From Diaporthe sp. PMI_573 (Eukaryota > Ascomycota > Sordariomycetes > Diaporthales > Diaporthaceae), in contig JAJTUP010000006.1 in assembly GCA_021399435.1 (NCBI GenBank), forward strand, positions 496,001 to 560,000: a stretch of DNA of 64,000 nucleotides, written 5' to 3'. The position numbers and the translations under genes were made by a program. The notes beneath the pieces were generated by a model. That model was given only the letters and a program-made list of their open reading frames with translations, had not been told where the DNA came from and did no database searches. Shown piece after piece: positions 21,361 to 32,390 of the stretch (within the stretch, counting starts at the first letter, position 1; every line of letters starts with the position of its first letter).

Positions 21361-21681
21361 CTTCGAACCCTTCAAGATTGCAGGCCCCTCATTTTAGATC
21401 GTCTTTATACGACTGGTGGGTGGATCACGCGGCCAGGGAGATGGATGTAATTTTGAAACCGGCTGTCAAGTCCTGACTAGGAAAGCTTTGGTCCGGAGCT
21501 GGAGTGGAACATATCGTTGGTCTTCAAGCCTGCATTGGTCACGAGGTGGCCGTTGTGGGATCCGAAATTAGACAGAATCTCAGCCATTGCGCACTGCCAC
21601 TCTAGGCTCTGATGAGCCTCGCGCGACACCGACTTTGTTCGTGCGACCAACGACCTACACATACGAGGCACCACTGTAGGG

Positions 21682-21805
21682 GTGGTCTATTATACGGTGG
21701 AAGGCCCTCTTCTAAGCCTGTTCGCACTGGACCCACTTGAGGGAGTTGGCTACAATTTAGTGGGGGGCCCCTTCTCATCTTGCAATCCGGCTCGCATTGG
21801 GCCCA
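21682..21805. repeat. Two degenerate tandem units of about 60 bases
   Basis: 21682-21733 (ends GTTCGCACTGGACCCAC) and 21739-21805 (ends GCTCGCATTGGGCCCAC) align over most of their length, with GGCCCTCTTCTAAGC matching GGCCCCTTCTCATCT. Confidence 0.45.
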
Positions 21806-22174
21806 CAGTCTTTAGGGGTCCAGATCGACTGCCAATCGCTTAGGACCCCCTTTCCCCGAAAAGTTGAAACAAATTAGGACGGTTGCCGATGGTACAAGCT
21901 CATTTTCGGTAGATCCGAGAGGGTCGCTTGAGTGCATTAGTAGTAAGAAACGTGGCCAGGGCCCTGAATATAGATCACCGCTGCAAATCCAGGGTCCACC
22001 AACTTGTGACTTGTTACAACGAAACTGCAAAAGAGTCAAGAGTCAGGAGTATTGAAACCGGCTCCTCGCCGATCACCCGCTTTAAAGAACAAACTGGGCA
22101 GCACATTCCCGTCTGAAATTATCCAGCCAGCAAACCAACCGCTCTCATCCAAACCACACAGCCAACCACACACA

Positions 22175-22744
22175 ATGAAGCTATCATCAATCGCCTCAGG
22201 CTTCCTGGGCCTGCTCTCAACCCAGGAGCCAAGCAACGCCCCAGTCCACACAACACAGGGCAACTCCCCGTCCGTCTACATACTCCAGACCACACCACAA
22301 GCCACGAGGGCCTCAGCACAAGCACTCCGCGCCCTGGGCTACAGCCAAGCCTGCACCACCGGGTCCCAGGCACAGTGCAGCCAGGCCGGGCCCACATACA
22401 CAGAGCTCAGCACGGGCGAGGACGCCCTCGACGCCTTCAGGCCCGACAGCGACTCCAAGTTCATCATCCCGTGGGACCTCCGTGCGCAGCACCAGAATCA
22501 AGTCCATGGCCACCAGAGGAGGTCTTCCTCGTTAGACCACACGTCAGCCAACGACACCGTCGCTCGCGCCGAATCGGTCCAGGCCTTTTACACCCGGGCG
22601 AAGGACTCGGATCGGCTGTTGGAGCTGGACGTGTACGCGTCCGGACAGGGGGTGGAGCAGGATAAGTGGATAGACTTGTGTTCGTTCTTGGGGCTGGGGT
22701 ATAGCATGGTGGAAAGACAGAAGCTGTGGTATTTCCCGAAATAG
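22175..22744 (+). CDS. Hypothetical protein, possibly secreted, 189 aa
   Basis: The frame is open from 22052, but the best start is the ATG at 22175 (MKLSSIASGFLGLLSTQ), which begins a short hydrophobic, signal-like stretch. The chain is polar, with an Ala/Gln-rich part (TPQATRASAQALRALGY), a central low-complexity region, and a conserved-looking C-terminal segment LLELDVYASGQGVEQDKW, then FLGLGYSMVERQKLWYFPK. Single exon. It stands alone between repeat-bearing regions. I do not recognise a domain; codon use and the structured C-terminus favour a real gene. Confidence 0.5.
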   Translation: MKLSSIASGFLGLLSTQEPSNAPVHTTQGNSPSVYILQTTPQATRASAQALRALGYSQACTTGSQAQCSQAGPTYTELSTGEDALDAFRPDSDSKFIIPWDLRAQHQNQVHGHQRRSSSLDHTSANDTVARAESVQAFYTRAKDSDRLLELDVYASGQGVEQDKWIDLCSFLGLGYSMVERQKLWYFPK

Positions 22745-23354
22745 GCTTTTCTTTTGCATGGTGGTAACCTCTTTGATTTTGCGTTTGTACCTAGCGATTT
22801 TTGCTTTTGAACTTGGTTGCTTATGAAGATCATTGTAGAATCAAATGCCTGCCTCATTTGGCTCACATGTGCTGCATGATACAACTTGGGACTCCTTCAG
22901 ACTTGTCCATTGCACATTCTAGTACAGTGATTCATTTCCCAGTGACAATATGCAGGGCTTCTTGGCTATTCTATACAATCCCATCCCAGAAGTTGGGTCC
23001 AGTGGTAAGCCTTACTTTTGCAAATAATAACTACTCAAGGTGTTAGTGATGCTTCAGCAAATATGAGTAGATCGTTACTGATCTACTAATTCATACATAC
23101 CGCATGCTGTCTCTTGCCGTCTTCCCTGGACCTTTGAGTGGCAAGTCTGACACAAAGAAGATAGAAAGATAAACGACAGACCAATGAGGAGTAACCATTT
23201 GTCAGGGTTACTCGCCCGCCACAGGACGTGTACTCTGCCTACGATTACTACCTATGATTTCTTTTCTTGCCGAACTTGGAAAGCCCTTATGTATTTCGGG
23301 GATTGGTAATTTCTGACTTCCTCAAAAAAATGCAAGGTCATAACTGAGCCCTCC
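22745..23354. other. Intergenic, no gene seen
   Basis: AT-rich 3' flank of the hypothetical gene; leads into repeat A copy 3. Confidence 0.4.
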
Positions 23355-23590
23355 TTGCGGCTTGATTACCTCCTACCCGGTTACCCTATATGAGGTTATT
23401 CCACAGGAGCATTTCATCCAGGACGTTTTCCCACGGGAGGTTATTCCATAGGAGGTCAGAACCAAAGGAGGTTCATCACGCAGGAAGTTGGGCAGTGAGC
23501 ATTGCCCACGTGGTCTACTACAAATGCTGTGGCCGCATAGCGGGCACCTGAGCCGAGCTCGTGCAAGACTATTACAAGCACATAGAAATG
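23355..23590 (+). repeat. Dispersed repeat A, copy 3 (left end short)
   Basis: Starts near GCTTGATTACCTCCTACCCG, has core units such as GAGGTTATTCCATAGGAGGT and GGAGGTTCATCACGCAGGAA, then the right flank GTGGCCGCATAGCGGGCACC and GAGCTCGTGCAAGAC. Same orientation as copy 1. Confidence 0.68.
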
Positions 23591-23682
23591 AAAATGAGGA
23601 CAATATGGTGGCATCTATCAGATCGAAGGTGTTCCAAACAGGAAGCACACTCTACCATATAGTTACACAGAGGTTCACCCTC

Positions 23683-25604
23683 TCACGCGACAGAAAACTG
23701 CAACCTAGTATTCGGCTTCCCAACGACGACGCCCCAACGCCCGATCCAGTCCTTCCTCGGCCTCACAGACACGTTCACAGGCGCCGTCGGCTTCGACACG
23801 GCCGAGAAGTTGAACTCCTCCCCGAGCTTCTGCCACGCACGCCCCTCGCCAGCCGGCGAGATGTCGAGCTTCAGGATGATCAGGGCGGCCAGGACCAGCA
23901 CGCCCGTACTCGCGTAGAAGCGCGCGGGGCAGACGTGGGGCGCCACTCCCCAGACGGGGAAGGCCATCGATGGGAGTTGGTTGGGAGGTATAATACCGCC
24001 GGCCGGGTCGTCCTTTTTGATGAACCTGCGGGGATCGAATGTGTCTGCGTTCTCGCCCCTGGTTTTCACTGTCAGCATTGTAAATTTTCTCGGTCGGCCG
24101 GACACACTCGGATACGCAATATGCAGGGGTGGATCGTCTGCTCAGAGACATCGCTGCAGGCTGCAGGCCATGCGTGGTACTCGGGGCCTTGTTTCACCAT
24201 GGAAGGCACGTCAAGAAGTTTTGCGGTGTTGAGAATTGTAAGGAGGGCAGAACTGGTAAAGGGACCTTACCATAACTCTTTGCTGCGTAGGACGGGAGGA
24301 ACATGAAGCTGCACGTAGTTCCCCTTCTTGAGCATGTAATCCTTGCCTCCCGCGCTGATGTTCGTATCGCTAATGACCGCCCGGATATTGGCATGCGTCA
24401 TATTCAAGCGCTGTGTCTCCTGCATTACCGAGACCAGAAGCGGACACGAGGTGCGGAGGACGGACAGGTCGAGGGTGTAATCTCCGCCATTCTCGCCTCT
24501 GATAACCGCCTTTTCCGCCTCCCGTCTCGCGGCTTCGAGTAACCCCGGCTGGGACAGGGTGTGGTAGACGGTCCAGAAGGCAATACCCGTGTAGTTGCTG
24601 ATGAGTGCGACGTCGAAGCCCGTGTTCATGGCGATCGCTTCCATCGGGGGAGCGCCGTTCTCGATGAGTATACGGGTCCTCTCCTTGATGTAGTCTGACG
24701 CGTCGTCGATACCGCCATTGCGGAAGTAGGCCCCATATCTTGCGCAGTTATCGTTGCGGGCCTTGAGAGCCCCGGGCGCGAAGAGCCAAGCCAAGCCCGA
24801 TGTGATCCAAGGGAGCTGGTTACTGAATGTCCTGCATGGAAGGTTAGTCAAAAGTAGCATGCAGTGGTATGGTTGTGAAGCATACCAGAAGTCCTTTTCA
24901 TGCTGCGGATTCTTGTACGGGTTCTGAGGTCCATAGAAGCCAGTAGTCGCAGAAATGGTAATGGCATGTTGGACCCAGTCGTACAGTTCAATATGCACCG
25001 GATCCTTTGAAGACTCCAGGACGAGCTCGTCAACCAGCCTCAGCTTCTCCTGCGAAGTGACCTGGTTGAGGCGGTCCAGCGAGGGCCCGGTTGCGATAGT
25101 CGATGCTTGGACACGGTGGACCTCGCGGGCGAAGCTGCGCGTCCCCTCGTCCTCTGACAGAGTGTCCACGGATCTGGCAGTCAGGTCCGAGATATTGCTC
25201 AGGACCTTTGTGGCTCTGACGGAAAAAGGCGCGAAAGATAGCGTGTTCGCATTCCGCTGGACAGCTGAAAATACCTGTCGATCTGCGACGATGTATATTT
25301 TGAATGAGAAGATGGGCAGGGAGAAGACGGCAAGATGGGGGAATTTTGCCCTGGAAGACGTCAGCTCAGATCTCATGCCATCGGAACCCACAGTCAGGGT
25401 GGGAGATGTAGCGGTTTCATACTCTACATCATTAAAGTAGGGTGTTCCCTTTTTTAAGTAGTTAATAAGGTGGCCAATGAGTGGTACACGAGGGAGGATG
25501 TAAGGTGGCTCCTGAGCGTTGCGTCTGGAGAAGATGAAGCCCTGGAGCAAGTAGCAGCCGGCTACAAGTGCCAGGACAGTCGCTAGGATTGTTGACCACC
25601 CCAT
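23683..25604 (-). CDS. Cytochrome P450, CYP8-like, with atypical I helix and haem loop
   Basis: Exons 24886-25604, 24271-24831 and 23683-24058; the 54-base intron 24832-24885 has no stop and could be overlooked, while the 212-base intron 24059-24270 is unusually long; 551 residues in frame. An N-terminal anchor (ILATVLALVAGCYLL) is followed by a Pro-rich hinge. The I helix VALISNYTGIAFW has Asn at the usual Thr position; ExxR is ETQR; ADTFDPRRF is the PERF region; the haem loop FPVWGVAPHVCPARFYAS has Ala where the Gly after CP is normal. All this resembles CYP7/CYP8-type enzymes and the P450 at 271-2084. The frame is intact. Substrate unknown; ER membrane expected. Confidence 0.85.
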
Positions 25605-26670
25605 CTCAACGATTGGCGATCACGGCAGGTAAGTGTCGTCCGGTGAGAATATACCTTCAGGTAGTTGAAATGAGTATTCTTGAGGCGTCGAGCAGAAGTT
25701 AAATGAGTCCCAGTCTGTAGGATCATGTTTTATGCGTGGCCTTAGCGCCCGTTTAGTGGTAAGCACTTGAGCTCCCCATTCTGTACACATTAGTCGAATT
25801 GAAATGAAATCTCCTGCCTCGCATCTCCGGTCCGGCTGGGAGAGACAGGGACAGAGAGAAGAATGTGTTGGCCAAGCCATGTTGGCAAGGCTCGCATGTC
25901 CGTTGGTTGACCGATTCCTGCAGGATCGCCCCCACAGTGGCCTTCCCATAAGCATTGGCGCATCGCTTCGGTAAGGCGATAAGGAAAGAAGCCGACAGGG
26001 TGTATGGCCATAAGTTGGCTGCATGGTAGCATGGAGTGTTGTACATAATGGAGCGCTCTACTGTCATTGTGAACTTTTGGTTTACACGACATATTGCAGT
26101 GCAGACTTGTGCTGACACAGCCAGCCCTCTGTGTTATCTTGGCTGTATTGGTTCCACTGCACTGGTTCAATTACCAAGACTTAAGTAGCCATAACGATCC
26201 CACCTTGCTGGATGGAGTCTTATGAAGCATGGCCAACGTCCACAATGGAAATCAGACCAAGTTGTACTTTCCTGCTCGGGGCGGTCGAGTGGCCCGGCTG
26301 TCAGCGGGGCCGAGACCACCTATGTCTCACCCGCCTGTATTTGCGGGCGGGCAGCGGGACACTCTGCCAGGGCCTCAGGGTTCATTCAGTACAGGGCGAT
26401 GCACAACGGAGATTGAGCCACAGTGCCCGCTCCCCCGGCTTGTCGTCTGTGCTGCCTCCACGCATGACGCTCTCCTCCCACTTCCAAAACATTCGTTGCC
26501 GCCGTGTCTCAACATCCTCAAAGCTCAACCCTCCATCGGCCACTGGAATTCACTTCTCTCCTGCGTTTAGAACCGGTCCTTTCTTCCAAGCTATTGATCC
26601 GTTTTGACACGGAGCGCCACCCGTTTTGACAGCACCGGCAGATAGACAGAACCTTCCCCTCGTCGCAAAC
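25605..26670. other. Divergent promoter, P450 / SNARE gene
   Basis: About 1.07 kb between two divergent starts. Several short frames on both strands, none with a motif. It marks the switch from accessory genes to conserved cellular genes. Confidence 0.45.
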
Positions 26671-27657
26671 ATGTCGAACCCGAACGCCCTGTTCCTGCTC
26701 GCCGATCACATCAAGCTCTCGCTGCTCGAGCGCAAACGGGCCCAGGCATTGAACCTGCAGAGCGACTCACAGGACGGACACCTCTCGCGATCGCTGGAGC
26801 AGTTCCGGGATGGGCTGGAAGCTCTGCAGAGCGAGCAGCAGCGCCTGGAGGAGGCTGGTGATGATGCGTACGCACCCACAACTCGAGACCATGACGATTA
26901 CCCGTTTTGACCCAAATGCTGACGACTTGCCCCTATACACAGCAAGGCCGCCACGATTGCCGACTCCCTCCCGGGTCTCCAGAAGCAATACGACGACCTG
27001 ACGTCCCAGTTCCACGGCTTCTCCGCCCCGAGCACGAACTCGACCCTCACACAACCAAACGACCCGGCCCTCGCGGAAGACTTTGCCCACGCGAGCAACA
27101 CCTCAACCAGCCCGCCCCTCCCCTCCTCATCAAGTCTGCACCCGCCAGCCAAGAAGTCCCTCCGCAACGGCGGCACTTCGACCCCAACAGGCAGCAGCAA
27201 AACTGTCCGGTTCCAGGACAACAATGCCGCGTCATCCTCCAACTCCGCCGCACTAGACGACGAGGCAGAAGCATCAGCAAGACTCTTCAACCAGCCATAC
27301 CGCGACGACCCAGACGGGCCGGAAGGGTACAGGGACACGGCCGAGGGCCTGGCGGACAACGTGCAGGTGCACGCGTACCACAGCCGGATCCTGCGCGAGC
27401 AGGACGACCAGCTCGACAGGCTGGGCGAGTCCATCAGCCGGCAGCGCGAGCTGAGCATGCAGATCGGCGACGAGCTCGACGACCAGGTCACCCTGCTGGA
27501 GGACCAGGAGGCCCTCGTCGACCGCCACTCCTCGCGCCTCGAACGCGGCCGCCGCCAGCTGGGGAGGATCGCCCGCTCCGCCGGGGAGAGCAAGCAGATG
27601 ATTGCCATCATTGTCCTTATCGTCGTCCTGGTGCTTCTCATTGCCGTGCTGAAGTAG
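26671..27657 (+). CDS. SYN8: t-SNARE of the SYN8 type, endosomal
   Basis: Exons 26671-26867 and 26943-27657; the 75-base intron (GTACGC...ACACAG) is phase 2; 303 residues. The N-terminal part is helical (NALFLLADHIKLSLLERKRA) like Syn8/Tlg1-type SNAREs, the middle is Ser/Thr/Pro-rich and probably flexible. The SNARE helix starts near HSRILREQDDQLDRLGES, with the zero-layer Gln in SMQIGDEL and heptads to VDRHSSRLE. A single C-terminal membrane anchor (MIAIIVLIVVLVLLIAVL) ends the chain. Known role of the family: a Q-SNARE in endosomal or late Golgi fusion. It converges with the HAS1 gene. The symbol is by family; Syn8 rather than a related Qc-SNARE is likely but not certain. Confidence 0.82.
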
Positions 27658-28190
27658 GCGGGGAGAGCATGGGTGGGGCTGGCTGGGTGTGCCCTGCTCT
27701 GGTTTACGTCGTGGAAAAGAGGAGTTGAGGTAGAAGGGGTGCCAGAGGTTTTGGTCCGGTTCGAAGATACTAGGGGGTGGACGCAAGATGCCATCACATC
27801 TTCTCGTCTCCTCGCGAGTCGTTCTCTAGCGTTGCTGCATTGTGTTGGTGTTACGGAGTTTGGGTGCACCAGATTCACTGGTGCTCGGATATAAGGGTCG
27901 GAATATTTTGTTATCTTTTGTTTTTGACATGTATTGACCTCGGTGACATATAAGACATTCGAGGAACATCAAATCAGGACCGCACACCAGGCGGATGACC
28001 TAAGTAATCAGGCTGAATACTCATATCAAAATACGTAGGTGCCTCTTTGCTGCTGAATGATTTTGGGTGCTCAACGCCTTGAAAACACTACCACCAGGAC
28101 GCCAACCAGGTATAAATTCCCAGCCCATCACAGCCTCTCCTGAAACCGCAAACACAACATGATGCACAGAGCATACTTCAACCCCAAGAA
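27658..28190. other. Shared 3' region between convergent SYN8 and HAS1
   Basis: About 530 bases that must hold both terminator regions. No gene seen. Confidence 0.5.
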
Positions 28191-29980
28191 CTACCTGCGG
28201 TGATTCCTGACCCCATTACCCTTCTGCTGCGGCTGGCTCCCGTACGGCCTCCGGCCCTGCACCTTCTTGTCCTTGGGCATGCTGGCCCCGAGCCGGATGT
28301 CGACCCGCGGCGGCGTCGCGAACCCGAAGCTCTTGGCCACCTTGACCAGGTCCAGCTTGTTGACGTCGAAGACGCTGCGCAGCGAGTGGCTCGCGTAGGC
28401 GTGCAGGTAGCTGCGGTAGCCGTCCTTGGCGCTCTGATTCAGGTAGTAGTTCTTGCCGATGAGCTTCTCGAGCTGCGACTGGATGTTGCTGATCTTGTTG
28501 GACGGGAACTCGAACTCGACCACGGGGACGCGCGCAGCCTTGAGGTGCGACAGGAACCCGACCTCGCTGGGCTGCAGGAACATGAGCGAGCGGCCCTTGG
28601 CGTTGGCCCCTCGTGCCGTCCGGCCCACGCGGTGGATGTAGTCGCGGGGGTCATCTGGGGGGTCGAACTGCACGATCCAGTCTACTGCGGGGATCTAAGG
28701 GCAGCCAATGTCAGTGGACTGAATTAGAGATCAAAGCAAGGTCTGGCACTTACATCGAGGCCACGAGCAGCAACATCCGTGCAGATCAGTGTGCCCTGTG
28801 TGGCGTTGCAGAATTCGAAGAAGGTGTTGGTCCGGGCTTGCTGCTTCATCTTGCCGTGCAGGTGGAGGACGGGAAGGTCGATAAAGTTCAGGAGCTCGGC
28901 GAAATACTTGACAGAGTTGCAGCTGGAGAAGAAGACGATAATCTTCTTCTTGGACATCTTCTTCAGGAAACTGAATAGGAGCAAGAATCTCTTGTCGGCA
29001 TCCACGAGGCAGTAGCCTTGTTCCACGCCCTCCACGGTCGAATACTCCTTCTCCTCGTCCACGTTGATATACAGAGGCCCCGGCCGCAGTGATATCCTCG
29101 CCAGATCCTCGACCTTTGTGGTTTGCGTCGCAGAGAACAGCATCGTCTGCCTATCCTCGTTGGGCAAAATCTTGATAATCTGCCTCATCTCGTCCTCGAA
29201 ACCAATCTCCAGAATCCGGTCCGCCTCGTCGATGATCAGCGACCGCAGGTTCTTGAACACGAACGGCGTGTTTTGAAGGTGATCCAGCAGCCGCCCGGGC
29301 GTCGCGATGATGAGGTTGACTCCCTTGCCCAGCTTGTCGGCCTCGGCCCGCCTGTTCGCGCCGCCGATGACGATACCATATGTCTGGCTGTGGTGCTTCA
29401 ACAGGTCCCGCGCGACGGAGAAGATCTGCAACGCCAGCTCTCGTGTTGGGGACACGACGATGACGCCGGTGCCGTTACGCGGCTTGAACTTGAGCGCGCT
29501 CAGCATCTCGATGGCCGGGATCAGGAAGGCGAGCGTTTTTCCACTGCCCGTCTTCGCCGCGCCGAGGACGTCCTTGCCCGCCAGCAGCGGTGGCACAGCT
29601 CGCTTCTGGATATCGGTCATCTTCGTAAATCCCATCTCGTTTATGGCCTTGATCGTCTTCTCGGAGAGGTTTAGCTGTTGGAACTCTTGGACTTCGGTAC
29701 CGGCCTCTTGGGGAAGTGCGAGGTGATTTTGCGATGGGAGTTCGGCGGCCACAGCGTCCTCCTCCTGAGGTTCTTCGGTCTCTGGCGACTCGTCATGTTC
29801 GCTCTCGCTGGCAGCTTCATCCTGTTCGGCCTCGACAGGGGACGATGGCTCCTCCTCAGCCTCGGGTTCTGGCTCCTCCACCTTGCTCTTCTTGGACTTC
29901 TTGACCTTTCGCTCGTCTGATGCGCGCTTCGGCGCACTGCTGTCCTTCAGCTTTCTCTTTTTTGTGGTTTCGGACGCCAT
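28191..29980 (-). CDS. HAS1: ATP-dependent DEAD-box RNA helicase HAS1
   Basis: Exons 28754-29980 and 28191-28694; the 59-base intron (GTAAGT...CCTTAG) is phase 0; 576 residues. The Lys/Glu-rich N-terminal tail (1-90) is typical of nucleolar helicases. Motifs in order: Q motif around [10 protein letters not shown], Walker [10 protein letters not shown] (141-149), [16 protein letters not shown] (251-254), SAT (283-285), [10 protein letters not shown], then HRVGRTARG. The C-terminus has the family-specific [19 protein letters not shown] and a basic tail. Known role: 18S rRNA maturation and early ribosome assembly in the nucleolus. It lies in tandem with the PFK-2/FBPase-2 gene and is expected to be expressed in all growth conditions. 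Confidence 0.96.
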
Positions 29981-30749
29981 TTTGTGTTGTTACTGGTTCA
30001 GCAAACCCAGCAGGTGATTATCGGGAAACGACGGTACCCAGTTTGCGCTGGCGCTTCGTGGAAAATTGAGAGGATGGGATAAGGGTCGGGGATGCTGTTG
30101 CATGCGACTCTCGAGGGGCTGGAACTTTTTTTCTGCCGTCGTTCCCACTTCGATAAGGGACCGATAGGGAATTTGTGGGGCAAGCTACCTTGATGGCCAG
30201 GGTTTCCGGGCGGCTCCTCCCCTGGGGGTTAAACCAAGAGCAAACCCTCCATCTAGTCGAGATGTAAATGACCTGAATGTTAAGCAGCTTTCCTCATCGT
30301 GTTTAAAATTACAGTTTCGACCGTTTAGATTACTTGGCAGAAGACTCTTCTTGTGAGACTTGAGAATTGTCCCAATCTTTCAGCCCTGACATGCACCGAA
30401 AAAGCTACAAGTTCTCAAGAGAAGCCTCACACTCAGTACATAAAACCAACTCATTTCAGTGCAAAATCGTCGGTACCGTATGTATGAAGCTATCATTGCT
30501 CCTGGTTATCCTGGACGCTAATCGTGTCCAGCGCCATTCCACTATATGCGCAGGCCAAAAGCCCTATCCGATGTCAAACAGGTTCTATGAAAAGTCGCCA
30601 CGCCTATCCATTTTGGTAATGATGTTTACTTCCAGCCGGCCGGCGTAACAAGAGACTCCTTTCCGTAAGTTGATGATGCAAAGAAAGATGCAGAAGCCAA
30701 TGACCTCGAATGCCAAAGAAAGAAAACTGGCGTCCCCTGTAGACCGGTT
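29981..30749. other. Promoter of HAS1 and 3' side of PFK-2/FBPase-2
   Basis: About 770 bases between two minus-strand genes. No gene seen; short plus-strand frames (30367-30648) lack motifs. Confidence 0.45.
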
Positions 30750-32390
30750 TCAATGCATAGCGGACGGAACCGGCTCCTCGTGCTTGGCTGTGCTGCCCTT
30801 CCCTCTCCACGTGCTGACCGCAGCGATCTTCGCGTCCCACCTCTGCTCATCCGTCCCATACGCGCGGGGCGTGAGCTTGATGAGCGTGTGCAACGGCACG
30901 TGCATCCACGGGCTCTTCTCTTGGTCCCTCTTCATAAAATAGGCGTATATGCAGCGGAGCACCGCCTGGTGCGTAACGATCAGAATGTCTTCGGACCGCT
31001 CCAGCTCCATGATGATGGGCTCCAGCCGGATGACCACATCGCGATATGACTCGCCGCCCCTGTAGCGGTAGTTGTACTTGTCCTCATCGCGCGCCTCAAA
31101 GTCCTCAGGGTACTGGTCTTTGATCTCCTGGTACGTCATGCCGTCGCATACACCTGCGTCCAGCTCGTCCAGTGCCTTCCATTGGAGCTGGTTATAGTGC
31201 TTAGGCAGATGGCGCGCCGTTGCGATGGTCCGCCTCAGCGTAGATGTCCAGACTGTGAGTGGGCGGTCGTCCTAGTAAGGGGGTCAGCAAAACTCGTGAT
31301 GAGGGTGCAGGACTAGTCTTGACGTACACCCACTGATGCGCGGACCAGCTCGGGAAGCTTGCGCGCATATTGTTCCCCGCGTGGAGAGAGTAGTGCGTCT
31401 CCTCCAATCCTTCCGTCAAGATTGTACTCGGATTCGCCGTGCTACAATAGTGTCAGCCATGCCAAGACGAAAGCCCCTCAGCTGGACATCCAGTAGACAT
31501 ACTCGTGATAGCCAGACCGACCTCGGTCGAATGTGTAGGTTCATGAGGTAGTAGACAACACGACTCTGCAGGTAGTCCTGGATCCGGTTGATAATGACCT
31601 GCTTGCCAACGTCCAGAATTTTCAAATAGGTGAGGTGGTCCTCGTCCTCGTCCTCGTTGATTGATTTGTAGACCTTCTCGTAGTTCCGAATGCGACTCCT
31701 GAAGTCGATGGCGGCTTGCTCTGGATCTTGGCCCTTGTAGTCGGGGCTGGTGGTTTTGACATCTCTTATGTTTGCCATGATCAACTCCTCGTCGTCGCAC
31801 TTGGACTCGACGTATATAACCTCGATTCCGGCGTTGGTGCAGATCTCCAGGATCCACTTGCGACGCTCCTTGGTGGAGTTGGTGGCGTCCAGTATGGCGA
31901 CGGTTCCTTTCTCGTCGCGGAACCACTTCAACATGTCCGCGACTGCAGCCTCAGCGGCAGCTTTCCTCTGGCGCTCGCCCTCGGAGTTTCCAATGTCGAA
32001 GAAGTCGGCCGTGGGCTGTGCTGCAGCCTTGCGGCGGTAGTTGCCGACATTGAATGTCTGCGACGGTACTGACAGCCATTGGAGGTACCTTTGGGCTGCA
32101 AATGCAACTGGCGTTAGATTACTCTCACAAGATTCTGAAGGGACGTTCGGGGAGGTGGGAGGTGGTGCACCTAAAGTTGACAATAAACATAATGGGTCAA
32201 TGACTGAAACTGCAGTGGTGAACGGCGGAGGGGCTGGGGAGGGACAGGTTCAGGACGGGAGGAAGCAGACAATGTATGTACCCTTTTGTGCGATGTAGCT
32301 CTTGCCACGGGCCGGCAAGCCAACCATCACCACGCAGATGCGTGTGTCCTCCACCTGAACGCCTCTTCCGTTAGCTTTGGCTGGAGCCAT
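30750..32390 (-). CDS. Bifunctional 6-phosphofructo-2-kinase / fructose-2,6-bisphosphatase
   Basis: Exons 32282-32390, 31503-32095, 31329-31441 (donor after 31328), and 30750-31271; introns of 186, 61 and 56 bases; about 445 residues. The N-terminal kinase has Walker A GLPARGKS (24-31), RYLQWLSVPSQTFNVGNYRR and AILDATNSTKERR. The C-terminal phosphatase keeps its key residues: RHGES (about 234-238), the Glu in ALDELDAGVCDG, and the second His in IVTHQAVLRC. So both kinase and phosphatase look competent; fungi often carry paralogues with one dead half. The enzyme sets fructose-2,6-bisphosphate and so the balance of glycolysis and gluconeogenesis in the cytosol. The chain is short beyond the catalytic domains and has no long regulatory N-terminus. 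Confidence 0.93.

Noticed and set aside
26898..27878. Minus-strand frame of 326 codons
   Set aside because: Antisense shadow of the SYN8 gene, whose SNARE helix and anchor are clear.
29123..29674. Plus-strand frame of 183 codons
   Set aside because: Antisense shadow of HAS1.
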